Assembly: GCA_009760855.2 (NCBI GenBank)
Contig: WPIO01000012.1
Location: 4,484,001-4,548,000 of the forward strand
Length of the DNA: 64,000 bases
Direction of reading: 5' to 3'
DNA from: Cristatella mucedo
Taxonomy: Eukaryota > Bryozoa > Phylactolaemata > Cristatellidae
Shown: in pieces, positions 22,880 to 36,744 of the stretch
Numbering within the stretch: the stretch's first letter is position 1
Layout of the letters: each line of letters opens with the position of its first letter
Program-made: the position numbers and the translations under genes
Notes under the pieces: generated by a model
Seen by the model: only the letters and a program-made list of their open reading frames with translations
What the model was told of the DNA's origin: nothing
The model's database searches: none

Positions 22880-25020
22880 CTTTACTTGCCTATTGTGCTA
22901 AACTGACTTAAAAGTGCAGCCATATTCTTGTAAACAATCACCAAATAAAGGTAGAGGGCAACATGCACGGCAATCGATGGCGATTGCCCGGACTCTACAG
23001 CAGTTCGCTCCAAATTTGCTGGAAACTGGCTGTTTGTATTTGTAATTTTCCTACCACGTAATACTCCCTGTCGGCTCACGTACTGTCACTTCGCTCGTTC
23101 AACCGTCCGGAAATGAATGGCAATCCACGGCAAGTTCCAGAGACAATATGGAAATCAATGATTATCTGTACAGTTGCAAATAAAAGTGGTTGGAGAAAAC
23201 CCAGTTTTTCTTGCTAATTACAGTTCCCTGTATTAAAAGTGCAATCACATCTTGTATACCTATCGGGAACGTATTTATGAGGTCAACATATGGCAATCGA
23301 TAGCAACGGGCTAGGAAAATATGGAAATGTGTCATTTTTAAATTTACATACTCAAATCAAGTCGTAAAACCAGGGGTGTGAGACGGGCGAACCTACCAGG
23401 TGAGGGAAGCCTTGTGCTTAGCTGGAAAACATGTAACTGGCCCTCCACAGCCAGGTGTGGTTAGCATTGGAATTCTGGCGATTCCAATAGCATCACCAGT
23501 AAGGCCAGAAGCTACAATAATTAGTAACATTTTAGGCTCGCCAGCTGTAGTGATTTTAATGTGAAAATGATAAATATTCATAGATCGTATAAATAGAGTT
23601 AAGGGTTGCTAATTTTTAGTTAGCGAATCACAAGTTACCTATGGTGTAAACTTTCTGTCTGCTGGTTGTTGCCAAGTCATTAGGGACCTTATCAGTCGGA
23701 CAAAGAAGAATTTTAGAATAAGCATGTCACTTTAGGTATAACATCGCCCTTTAAAAAAGCGCAATGTTTAACTGGTTTTTAAAGCTGATATTTTACAGAT
23801 GTGTAGTCTAGCTTTGTACAACCTAGGTGCAATATATCTTTGACTGATTGCAGAAGATTGACTTTTATTGGCATGGGCCATTGCAGTGACTGCAATGGGG
23901 AGACCAAGAACTAGCATTGCTAATAACATTCCATGGGTAAATGTAAAATATGCTAGATATAAATATAATATATACACATAATGTTATTATATAGATACAA
24001 TTATAGATATGTGGAACAATTATATATTAAGAATATTATGAAGACTATGAATACAATTAAATGTAAATAAATACACACATATATAAATAGATTTTAATGA
24101 GAGTATACAGGAACGAGAAATCTAAAAGGTGTCACTCAGTAGGGTCCAGTATGGAACGTCTACTGCACCGGATCTGGCTGCTCTGCATGCAGTTGCAGAT
24201 GGTTTCGGAGGTGTGGGTAGAGCCGGCAATGGCACTAGATTGCAGTGCCTTGCATAATAATGCCTGAGTACAATTTAGCAAAATGTTTTAGATATACTTT
24301 GAACTATGTCTAGCCCATATAAAACATCAGTTGGAACTTCCCGATGGTAATTTGAGGATTGTTGCAGTGAAATAGAGGGGATTGGGGAAGCCTCCAGCTC
24401 ATGACATGTGATTGCAGCTAATTGCCAGAGTGAGAGGCAGCCCGTTTTTATTATTTTACGTGGTTGTGTTTACAGCATCATGCAATTTAAAATGCAATAC
24501 AACGTTAGCTCGAAGAAATGCATTTCGATTTGAAGGTGGCTTCGTCGGATTGAAATGAATTGTGTTATTGGCCAGGGCTACTGCAGTTGATTGCAGGGCA
24601 TTGCATGAGAATGACCCTGCCAATTCAAGTGAAACGTTTCAAGTGCAATTGTGCATGTGCCATCAAAAACGAGCTTTGTGAACAGAATTTCTGTATCTGC
24701 TTTTTGGAATGCAGTGGATTGAAGTCAGTTTAGGCACTGGCCTTGGTTACTGAATATTATTTAGGTGGACTTCGTGAGAATGCTTGAGCAGAATAGCACG
24801 GAAATTTCTCGGTACATTGTAGGTACACGTAGCTTGATATTCCACAGTTTTAGGAAATGTGTGCAGCAGATTTGTGGTTGAATTCATGGGGAGTAGAATG
24901 GATTGAGGTGAATTGTCATCTGAAGTTAAAGCTCTTTTGCATATAAAGCTTTGTACACAGCCACGAGAAATTTGGCTAATAGATACAATCAAACGTGTAT
25001 TTTAATGTCAGCACAAAATT
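22880..25020 (-). repeat. field of dispersed ATTGC-type motif, mostly reverse orientation
   Basis: Two good units read 'attggcatgggccattgcag' (23867) and 'attggccagggctactgcag' (24567), each followed by a TGA-TTGC-like end. The unit at 20181 is their reverse complement. Near 22970 and 23293 the forward form persists ('caatcgatggcgattgcccg', 'caatcgatagcaacgggcta'). Orientation changes at about 23.35 kb. Confidence 0.5.
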
Positions 25021-25145
25021 TGAGCTCGGCAATGTCTATGTCTTGCCAATAGAAGCCTAATTAAGAGGATTTTAATGCAAGTAGGTAGATTTTGGTAATT
25101 CCTTGAATTTAATCCTTAGTTGGTTTTTATCTTCTTTGGGCTCAG

Positions 25146-25229
25146 GAAGAATGTATCCGGGTGTTAGAGAATCCAGTCCCAGCAATCCCTGCAATGAATT
25201 GACGAGATCAATTCAGGCTAGCTTCAAAG
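25146..25229 (+). CDS. doubtful first exon
   Basis: Acceptor 'cttctttgggctcag' and donor 'gtgaga' bound 27 open codons ('RMYPGVRESSPSNPCNELTR'), and the end phase fits the exon at 25655. However, it contains 'gcaatccctgcaatgaattg', a word of the neighbouring dispersed-motif field, so it may be repeat sequence that merely looks like an exon. Confidence 0.3.
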
Positions 25230-25654
25230 GTGAGATGAGAGTCAAAAGCCTTTTTTTGGAAATTTGTGTCACACATGCTTGGAAATGTATCAGCAATAGG
25301 ATCTATATCAGTCTATTGCTTTGAGGTGGCTTAGGAATTGCGAGTTCTCCTTCTGGTTCTGCTCAGTTTAATTGTCTTCACAAGAAAAGGCAGTGCTCGT
25401 CCATTGTAGCCTGTTCGATCAGGCTGCTAGCATAGACCGGATGAAAATTGCTGCTCTTACTAAGGCCAAAAATTTCCGTGTAACTTTGGTTCGAAGCTGG
25501 TGAATGAACAATGAGCAATAGCATTGAGTTTATGGCTGAGCACTGCTACACTGATGCGTGGCAATACTAAACACTGTTGGTTGTCATTAGTTGTACACCC
25601 ATTGACACAGTACAATAACATCGTGAAAATTGTACATTGTATTAAGTTTACAAG

Positions 25655-25777
25655 AGTTTTTAATGATCACTAGCCTGAATGGCCTACAATCGGGTGAAAA
25701 GCTTTATAAGGCCTGGGAGAAATCAAAAGAAAAGGAATTAATTGGTAGAGTTTTAACATGTTTTTTAGCATTGTTAA
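25655..25777 (+). CDS. exon of unidentified gene
   Basis: 41 codons, including 'FLMITSLNGLQSGEKLYKAW' and 'KEKELIGRVLTCFLALLS'; donor 'gtaagg'. The frame stays open to a stop at 25815, so the donor is chosen on consensus alone. No partner in phase was found downstream before 27062. Confidence 0.5.
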
Positions 25778-28700
25778 GTAAGGATCCACTTGAGAAATAT
25801 CAAGAAACTCACTAACTCTAGTGATCCAAGTACATTCCGTAGTTTAGCATTGCAGCTTGGCCTACTAATAGAATATTTTAATAATTATAGTGGTTAAGTT
25901 CTCGGATGACGCTGATATAGCTTATTTATAACCAATAACAACTCATAAGGCTATGCAACTAAACTTAACAACTTATTACAACTTAACAAAATAATGTGCT
26001 ATTTGTGAATCTGCTAAATTAACGTTTACAAAATTTTTAATTAATTTTCAGTAATTACGTGTAGGTTTTTTATGTAAAACTTCTTAAACTAAACTTCGAA
26101 GCAAATTTTTGTAATTGGAACAAGACGTGCATTTACGGACGTACAAGCAAGAATCTTATAATGGTTTTATTGTGTCTACCTCTAAGTAATGCACCCGAAT
26201 AGGATGAAACTCAGCTCATGAATATCTTTCCTGCTTGCTAAGAGATGGTTGATATTGTTACGTGGGATTATACAAACCAGTTGCATAACGTTCTATTAAA
26301 TCGGGCATGAGTATTTATTTGTATTGCAGAAGCTGGTAGTTAAGATAAATCTAGCCCTTTCGTGAAACACTATTTTCAGAAGAGAACTCAATAACTTGAG
26401 GGGCCTACTAGATATCTATTCACAGCCTGACCTGTAAAAATAAGTAAAATGTTAGATACATTTCGGGCAAAGTTAGACATTCAGGAAATCTAATATGAAG
26501 CTTTTCTCTTGGAATTCTCTATACAAAATGGATCATCGTAGCAGGATATTTCCATAATTTCCATAATAATTTTATTATACTGTAACCTTTACCTGTTACA
26601 CCACACGTTCAAAATTAACTAAAAACTATTACAATTGAGTCACTGATATTACATTTAACTGAAATTATTATTAGTTGCTATGTTCGAAGGGATTCTCTTT
26701 AAAAAGTTAGTATGTTGCCCAGGTTTTAGTGAAAGACTGAGACCGTTTAGCTTACCCTTGATATAACAATCATCTTAGTAATTGGGCTCACATGAATGAA
26801 TAATTCATAAGTTTTATAAATCTTTAAATAGCTTCTAAATAGCATATTTATCATTGTTAAAAACCAATACGTTGACTTGGAACAAAGGCTCTAGCATATG
26901 GGAATGACTTATTAAATTGCAGTTAAACAAAACAATACTCACAACGAGATCTTTACTTATTTGAGGCAATTATTTTATATTTGCATTTATTTGTAAGAAA
27001 TTTGTTTTAGAAACATCGGATGTTTTTTAATTTTGATTTTTAGTTGCTTACAAATCTATAGGGCTTTAACTGCTACATAACTAAAGTTGCCGCAAAGTTC
27101 TCTCAACTTATGGAGAAGGAGCTTTCACCAAATTTTGTTCACCGATGCAATGCCAACAAAAAGGCCCTACTCATTTTGAACACGTTGTCCCTAAACAAAA
27201 AAATGTATTCAAAATTTTGGCTGCAATGATATTTTAGCAACAAGCTTAAAAGTTTCGGCTCGCAGACCTCACACACCTAAAACCTGTAAGAAATCGTTTA
27301 TATTTTCTTGAATTGAGTTTAGCCTGATTGTAAGCATATTTCAAGATTTTGTAATAGTTGGTGGTATGCAATGTTGGATCCAAGGTTTCAGAAAATATGA
27401 ATTTCAACTAAACTTATCCATACTTTTAATATTACAAACCTGACTGACATGTATATTTTCGATTTTTGGTTTACATTCACCAAAGACTCTACATTTCTTT
27501 ATATTTAATTCGTTTTCAAATAATAAGCTATCCTTGCACTAATTTTCAGAGCGTGATCTTTCTAAATAAAAAGGTGGTAATTCTTAGTTACGTAGTTTCA
27601 TAATACCCTTTACGTTAATATTTGTCGTGCTATGATATTCGTTTTTTCTTATCTTATAATGTTAACTTAATTTTGATTTTAAATGAGCAGACTCAGCTGC
27701 CCAAAAAGTTCTTTTGACTCCTCAATTTTTGATTCAAGCAGAAATCATTGACCGTGTTTCATATACCATTAACGCAAGACACCGTTTGCATGATGAATAT
27801 GTAAATTGAAGTCTGTTTCGCGATAAATAAAGAAGTGTCATCCAACGACAAAATCTGCATTAAGTCAAACATTCCGCTATGGATTATAAATTTTACTTGA
27901 CTCCTTACCAAATAGGATGAGTCATTCTAAGACAATAGCTTGTCAGTAATAACAAGAACTACGAAATACAGTCCTTAATATTATTCTTTCATATTTAATT
28001 AGCTAAATATTAGGTGCTCAGCAATCGAAAATGTTGCCTGATAAAAATATTTTTTTAGAATTCAATACCGGGAGACATGAATCTTCGAATCCATATTGTC
28101 CTGCAGAATTTGTTCTACTATGCATACTACTTTATTCGTTGCAAGGGTTTTAATTCCTTACCAGATGACTTGAAGGAAGCCACTAAGAATGATTCTAGAC
28201 AAAGAAAACATGCAGTTGTTGTTCCTAGGATTGCCCTAGAATTTTCATCGTCATTTCTAAGGAAAAAGGTAAAATATATGCCATGTACACTAACAACTCT
28301 GCTTGACAAAAAAGTTTTCCGTGATAATTACTTCAACTAACGTTTATTTATTTAATATGTACTTTCTTATTTCTGCTGGATCTCGTGATGCATTTAGATT
28401 GCAGGGGCGATGTCCATAGCTGGTGAAAAATATAATGACCTGCGGCTTAAGACATGCGATTTTCAAGTATTGTACATTGGCAGTAAAGCAAAATGTCATG
28501 AATTAGTTGAAAACTTTAAGGTAAGAAATACCACCTCTACAATGCAATAGCCGCTGGATCTGTTAAAGGCAAAGTTTCTGGTAAGTTTTTAGTTGTCTTT
28601 CAATGCTAAATAAATAAGTCCCGAGTAGTACCGAATATAATTGAATGTGTGATCAACTAATTTTAATTATTCATATGTGATGATTTAAGTTACCTTCACG

Positions 28701-31700
28701 GAATTCCATGTGAATTTCTGCAACTAGAAAGCATATCAATTTGTTTTGGCTTTACACACTAAAATGCATCTTTAAGACTTTATTTCACACAAGCTTATGG
28801 ATTATGGAGGCTAGCAGTTTATATCTGATGAAGTCGTATGCATAACCTACGAGCAAAAATAAATGATGGATAGTGAAGTAAATAATAAAAGAAAAAGGCA
28901 TCTTCTTGCGGATAGTAGCAAAGTGCATGCGAAAGATTTGAATCGAGCTCAATGCAAACAACCCATTTACTTAGAGTGTCAGGAGTCAGTAAGGTAACCT
29001 CTTGGCTCACCCACCAGAATCGCTGCCTTTTCATGTCATGCCCAGCCCATAGAAATACTGTGTTAAGCAGATCTAAGGCAGTTTAATCGTGAATTGCCAA
29101 AGAAAACTGCGACACTATAACGGCTAGTTAATGCAAGTAAGCTTAAACTATGGAACTTTGGTGCTGCTAGTGAGAACGTATTTAGATAGGTTGAAAGACA
29201 ATCCAGTGAGTCAAATTATATACAATGCGTCTAGGGATCGACATATTTTTTTAGTCGTGCTTCACGGGTGATGATTTGCAAGGCAGAATTTTCGTAAGCG
29301 ACGAAAGCTGACCTGACATGAAACCTTTAAGTTGGAAACGAGGCTAATGACAAAAGAGTGAAGTTGGAAAACATTTTAAGAGCTTATTGAATAAAAAAAT
29401 AATATTTATATTAGCTTACTATTTATTCAAAACAATTTAAAGAACACTTGGTTTGATTATTGGCCAATGCTAACTCCCATTGACCACCAACCTCTGAGCA
29501 TAACTAGGTGGAAGATATTACCGGAAACATTTACAAGAACTAGGATATAAAAGCAAGGAGCACAACAAAGTGTCGCGTAACCTTGAGTTGATTTTGGATA
29601 TTTTTTAGAAAAAGGATGCACACGGAAGTCTATATGAAGACATGGAAAAGGTATCGCAAAGGCTCTTCGTTCCCGAATGCCATAAAATTGGAATTATGGA
29701 ACACGTTTCACACAGGCTATTCATCCTTGATTTGTTAACCTGGATAAAGAGTCTCATTAAACGATCAGGTATTTATACATTTTTAATACACCCGTATTTG
29801 GCAAAAACTTAATAGAAAATTATCGTAGCCATGATTTTATGCTTTAACAGTATGCGTTTTTGCAAGTTGTTATCCAGAAAACTGCATCTGAAATTATGTG
29901 CAAAGTGCATGATCAGAGTTCTCCCTCCTGGGAAAGAAGAATTAGACGTCAATATCTGCCTGCAGCAACCAATGTCGTCCTTTTAGATTTGATGCTTAAT
30001 CTGGGCAACTCATTATTTAAAGGTATTTATTGCTTTTAATTCCTAGCAGAGTCTGACGATGCAGGTCTGATTCAGACAGTCGGGTGGTTTTTCATCCATC
30101 CTCCGGTTGTACAATAATACTTATTCAATTCTAGACGTATGAGGCTCAGATTTCTAGAAGAAGTATATCTTAATTAAAATATTTACAATTTATTGAATTG
30201 ATATTAGTTAGTGTTCGAAACTATCAAGTGTGTTATATTTCCATAACCTTAGTGATGGTAATTTATCAAAAAACTTAATTTTGAGAAGTATTATTTTCTG
30301 ACGTTTTTGCATTAAACACCATTTAAAAAATGGTAAGACTCCCAATCGGCTATTGCTGTTGGGAATGATGGTCCAGTAGCAATTAAAATTGATCAGACAG
30401 TTTGGGTGAAGGAAGAGAGGATGCAATCAGAAAGTTTAGCTTAGGTTCGATTTATTTCGCTTTAAATTTTGCTATGAAACGTATGTTATTTTAATAAAAT
30501 GGCACTTGATTAACGGACAAAGACATATTTTTAATAATCAAGTAAAGGTGGGTCATATACTCTAAACGAAACCCAATAAACAAAGAATTTACAGACAATG
30601 TAAAAAAAAATGCAGCCGGTGTCAGAGAGGTGGTTTTACTTTTAGCCTGGGTGAAATATTGATTCTTTAATCTAGGAGCTGACAGCTGTGGAGAGATGCT
30701 AAGACCCGAGGCTACGCTCATCTACAAAGCAGAAAATACTGCCATCGAGGATCAATCTGACTTGCGTTTTATCGTCTGTTTGAAGAGCTTGCATAAATAT
30801 AAATAAATAAATAAATATATATATATATATAGCATATTTATGTATATATATATATATATGATATATGATATATATATATATATATATATATACATATCAA
30901 ATATCTATCTTATTAGTTATGGCGTCTTTGCCCCAGAAAAGCATGTGATGGAGAAGATTTTTCGATGGTCGACATTAGGCAATAACACGTATTCGCAGTT
31001 TGTTTATTGTTACTTGACATTCAAAATATGTTAACTTAGTTATTGCAACTCAAAGATGTTGCCTTGCGTGAGTTAAATCTCACTTAACAAGCTCTTTTAA
31101 TTCGTTTTTACTTTGATACCTTGCAATAAACTGATATTCTTATTGTATTTTCGCCAACTAAACGAGTATCCACGGTCACTATTTTTCTCTACTATTCCTG
31201 CTTCATATACCTGAATTGTAAATCTATCTAGTATTTCCTTAATGCAGCATAGTGCATTCTCAAGCTTACCCCAACCTCAGTCTTAAAAATGTGTTAAATT
31301 AATCATTAGATGAATCTAGCTCTTGCCTAATGCTATTAAAGTACTCTACCCTAATTCGAATAACACTGATTTGATTTACAGCAATGAATGAATGCAAAGT
31401 AGATTTGTTGGCCCTAAGCATGTCGGTGTATCTATGGCTAGCTTTAATTTTATGTGTTTTTATTGGTTAGCATTTAAACAAGGGGTAAATGTGTTGAAAA
31501 ACTACTGTCAATTAATCTTTTAAGGGAGACACTTTTACTACGATTGCTCACACCACGGTTATGGCAATGTGGGTGAATTGTTGGCTGACTTTATTCAAGT
31601 AGCAGGGTAAAAATCTTTCCAAGGCTGTCTCTGGACATGGTCACTCATCCCTTGTCAAGTCTATTTTACCGGATTAAATGGTTACAGTAATGTGTAGAAT

Positions 31701-34700
31701 CTCCTCGATTCTGTACGTCTCATACAATTATGTTTAACGATGATTATTATAAAATATATTTAAATTTTACCAACACATTTGTATCCAGTGAGTTTGTGAA
31801 TAAACCATGAGCAGGTTTAAGTGCTGCAACTTCTGTGCTGATACAAATGAGCTAGTCAGTTATAAATTTAAGTAACTAAGAATTGGCTATAGACAGTCTT
31901 CGCTAAACATACTTACCTTAATGCTATAAATGGCCAATGGAGGCCTTTGATAGCATTAAAAAAGTGTGACCCGTTGTTGAGGAATGAGAGCGAATCGACT
32001 TAGAAATCTGAATAGTTCTGTCAGCATAGCTCCAGCTGAATCTGCACACAATTTAGGTGTCATTTTCCAAGGTGATGTATCTTTAGACGACCACATCAGC
32101 TCCACAATCAGCCGCCTACTTTAAGCTGAATACAATTGCTGAAATTCCGGTTTGTTTAAACAGGGATACCACATCTAAGTTGGGCCGGGAATTTGTAACA
32201 TCCCGTCTTGACTTCTGCAACTCACTCTTTGCTGTTCTACCAGCCTGTGAATCAGGCGTTTACAGCTGTTGCAAAACTCTGCAGTTATGCTGTTCTAACC
32301 TTAGCATCACAGGAGCCATGTCAAACAGCTTCTGAGAGACTTGCACTTGTAAGCAGTCAAGCAAAACTTTGAATTCAAGATTGAGTCTCGCACTTAAAGG
32401 TCATCTTATTCGTTGGTACCAGCCTACATATAATAACTACTTCCCCACTAGGTTAAGAATCGTACCACAAGCTTTTCGGAATATAACTGTTTAGCTATAT
32501 CTCTTGTAAACCTCAGAAAATCCTTGGATACCCTGCATTTGGTTCGTACGCCCCCAAAGCCTGAAACTCACAGCCAACGTTTGTCAAGATATCGTCTGAC
32601 TTGACCACATTATTAAATAACTTTAAGACGGATATGTTTATCTCAACATTTAGTGGCTTCCGACGATTCGTTCTTTAGGTGCTTATGCGAGCTTACTCTG
32701 TGCATACGGTCACTAGGCACAGACTTAGTTTGTATACGTTCTTACTTAACTGCACTGATCTCCTGCACTTTTGATGAAGCATAAACCGGTTTGCAGCTTT
32801 TCCTTGCTGTCTGCCGTCTCACAGAGCTCTGTCGTGGTATTGTCGGTAAGCCTATCTCTGGCAGCAGCCAGGGAGGCAGCTGCCTCTCTGACTTTTGCAA
32901 ATCTAGCCACCACAAATCTGGCCGTGGACACTCTTGTAGTCACATCTCTTGTCGCCTCACCTCTGGCCACCAACATTGCCAGTCTCACCCACCTGCTGCC
33001 AGATTTGGTTGCTTCTGTCTCCCCCCCCCCACTTGACCAGCCTCCCGTGACACGAGAGTGTAGCTGGTGCTGTTACCAAATTTTTCTGGACCATGTAGCA
33101 GTAAGCTTTCATTACCTTTGGAATGCTACAGTATAAACTGAAAACCCCGTCTACCAGAAACAGAGAAAAATACCTTAATCGAACGCACATTTAGCAACTA
33201 GCTCCTCAATCCAGTGCATTATTGGCTCTCCCACAACTGCAGGTGACTAGCCATGTCCAACGCTTGTCTATTTTGAGTCTCAGCTAGCTCCATTTTCAGC
33301 TCATCTTTCTCCTACTTATCCTGAACAGCTGCTCAAAGGCTAGCGAAACGTTACTCAGTCGAGGGACTCCGTACCGTAGCTGCACTAGCACCTCATGCTT
33401 CGCAGACTATGCTGATCAGAATCATGTCTCCCCCATGCATTGCTTTACTCGGTCTTTCTGATTCTCGACTGGCCCTTCGCTCAACGAAGTATTTTAACGT
33501 TGGTGAAACGTATAGGCCGTTTTATTATTGGTTCGCAAATAAATGAGGAGAAACAAGAACCAAGAAAACAAAAAACTGGGAAATTGAAATACAGTAAAGT
33601 CGATTTATCAGCAACTGAAACTTTAAGCTCAATATCGGAAATATATTCGGATATATATACATATATATATTTATATATAATGAACTTATTCCTATTGCAT
33701 TTTTTCAAACTCAAGCTTCATCTGGCACAAATAACAGGCACATGTAAAATCAGACTTGAACCTGGATTCGTTTGGAAGTGTAATTTTGCCTTAAACGTTT
33801 AGATGAAGCCGTCTTGTAATTATACATTTCATTGAAGCATATATAGTTTATTTCGCTAGCAATTGCAACATTGCTTGAGAGAATATTCTGAATATTTATT
33901 TTGAAGCTGAATAGACAGTTTTGAGTGCATTCAAAATTTATAGATATCGCAGCTTTAACATCGGAGATTTTGCTGTCATGCATACCATTTGAAGTTCCTG
34001 ACCAGGTTCTAGAAATATTTGTACGAAATGCATATCATTATTCAACGAGAAGTTGTAGCAATCGATCATCTATGAAATTTCCATCCCCATCAGATGCTTG
34101 TCTGACTACTACTTTTCTAAAGGCTTTGCTACACGTTCCAAGTTTAGTAAGTATAAATTACCGTAAAACTAGCTTTCAGACCAAACTGTTTTTTTCTTGA
34201 TAAATTAGAAAATAACTGGTAACCCATGATGTAATAAGATTATAAACGATGGGGTTATAATGCATTTAGTAAAATCATTAAAACGTAAAACGAAAAATGA
34301 TCAACAATGTGTCTAATTACGAAATGTTCATTGAACCGAAAGTAATAAAGATAATGCTTGTACTAGATAAAACATATATAGATGTTTATCGTACCTCAAT
34401 GAACTTTCAGTTCCGATGTTAGGCCTATAAATTACAGACATGCGAAGTGTGAAATCAACTAAAAAAGGTACTTCGTCCTTCTTCTACCTTCCACTTATAA
34501 GTAAGTAGTAACTGAGGAAGATATTGAAACCTCAGGTATAAATGTGCTAGAATGATCATCAATGGTAGGTCAGGAGAAAAAGGTGGGCCTTTGCCAGATT
34601 AATTCTACTTACCTTGAACTCACACCACCTTGTAATTAGTACCTATTGTATAGCTTTTGTTCTAGATCAATTATAACCAGTTTGAGGCTGTGTGCTTCAA

Positions 34701-36671
34701 GTAATCCTACCATATATCCTGCTAGTGGCTTAACTCATTGAAAGAAATTGCAGATTTCAACTTTGAGAACATACAATAGTCAGATCGCTAAGTGCTTTTA
34801 ACAGATTGAAAGATTGTGTCCTGTTTGGGGTAACTTTATCACAATCGAGGTGAGAAATGGGGAAACCATGAACTAATTGTACAGAAAAATACGATTGTAC
34901 TAGCTGCTCCATATTTACTACCTTAATTTTATTTTAACTATTGAATTTTAATTTTATTACCATTAGTTCTTCAATGTGGGATAAATAGCTCTTAGCCATT
35001 CCTTGACATTTCTTTGTCTTGTTTGTTCAAGACACTGCTTGTTCAAGTCTACTAGTTTTTCTATTTAGAGGCAGTGTGGGCCCCAATTCTCTGATATACA
35101 CTGAGATAGGACTCTACTAGACAAACTTTGCATATGCTAACTCTAAATGTGCTGAATCATAGCTTAATAACTAAAGGCTACACATTTAATTATTTTCACG
35201 AGCATCTCTATAACTTCCTTAAAATACAAACATAAATTTTCCACAAGCAATGTATTTCAAATATCTCGGTTCACTTAATGATTAAAATGCATACTATAAT
35301 AATAATGCACTTGATAAAGCATTATTATTATCGTATGCATTGTAATAATGCTTTATGAAGTGCATTATTATTATAGTATGCATTTGAATTATTAAATGAA
35401 CTGAGATATTTGAAATAAATTGCTCGTGGAAAACTTATGTCTGTGTTTTAAGGAAGTTATAGAGATGCTCGTGAAAATAATTAAATGTGTAGCCACAGTT
35501 TAATTTATGAACGCTTTTAGGAAGATTCTTTAAGATTTAAAATGAAACCTGAGTGTAATTACCAGTTGAAGGGTCACTATTTGAAACTCCAATTTGCCTA
35601 TGAAAGACGCTAAATAATTTTTGAAGTGTAGACTTGTTTTTGCTGCCTAGTTATTAAATGTTCTAATATCAACACTGATTATTCTATACAAAGGCACAAT
35701 AATTTGCTCTCAATGTTTTTCTTTTGCCGATCTCATTACCATTTGTTCCCATCCAGTCCCATCCGTGATGAAGACTGTATTTGTGATTATTTTTCAATGC
35801 CAGCTCTTAGTTTACATATTCAAGTAGATTAAGGAGTTCCCTGGTTGTGTTTGGAAGATTTTTATGTGAAAGGATATGGACTTGATCGGAATAATGGCTC
35901 CTACTTGCCCAGAAAGACATGTACCACTGGGGAAAACTGGCTAATGATGCATTCTAAGTCACAATTAATATTTCAGCCAAGTCTATCTCGATGTTATCGT
36001 TCGCATCCGTTGTATGACCCACAAACAATACTTTGATTCTATGAGGGTAGCAGTTGACATGAAGATTATAGGTTATTGGTCTTCGGATGGGGCAGTGATT
36101 TAAAGTTTAAGTTCTTTTTATTGGGGAAAGGTGATACGCTGTACTTGATTGTACTTATTGAACTGGCTAATGTGCATTAATGTCTCGGCTGTGACATATG
36201 CAGATTTATCGTTGGAAATTTCATGTAGCCCCATTGAGATGGTTAGTAACTAGTCGTAATAAAAAGCATAAATAACTTCAATTCTTGACTATCGTATTTT
36301 ACGGAGCTAAGCAATGTTGTTGAATCTAGTTTACCTTACCTGGCTGTGAATTAGCAAGTCTAATTAAGTCAAAGCAAACTTCCCTGTTCAAATGTAGCCC
36401 AATAGAGACAATCGAGACAAAGCTGAAATACTAATAAAGAGGCTATACACATGTTTATTGTTTGCAACTATAACCTCAAGAGGCCGGTTGTTTTACCTGC
36501 TTATTTAAGCAATTTTTACAGACTATGGAATGCTGCAAATAACATGGTATTTGCTCATTTTATTCCATATCTGTTTCAAGAAGCTGCACGTTTGAAGGTT
36601 ACAAGTGCCACATTCATCATTAGAATAAGCTGCATACCTTGTGAGCTAGTTTAAGTAGTTAAGAACGAAAG

Positions 36672-36744
<73 letters not shown>

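Noticed and set aside
25146-25229. First exon of the unidentified gene
   Set aside because: Kept only at low confidence, because it contains words of the adjacent dispersed-motif field and its phase match could be chance.
26380-26433. Small exon reading RELNNLRGLLDIYSQPDL
   Set aside because: Acceptor and donor exist, but the phase does not fit the neighbouring exons and it has only 18 codons.
33440-33802. 120-codon plus-strand frame
   Set aside because: Its middle is (TA)n microsatellite translation and it has no splice sites or motif.
35845-36036. 63-codon frame as an exon
   Set aside because: No paired acceptor and donor in the right frame and no domain.
36675-36742. CRISPR-like or tandem array
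   Set aside because: Plain CT microsatellite; no spacer-repeat arrangement anywhere in the window.
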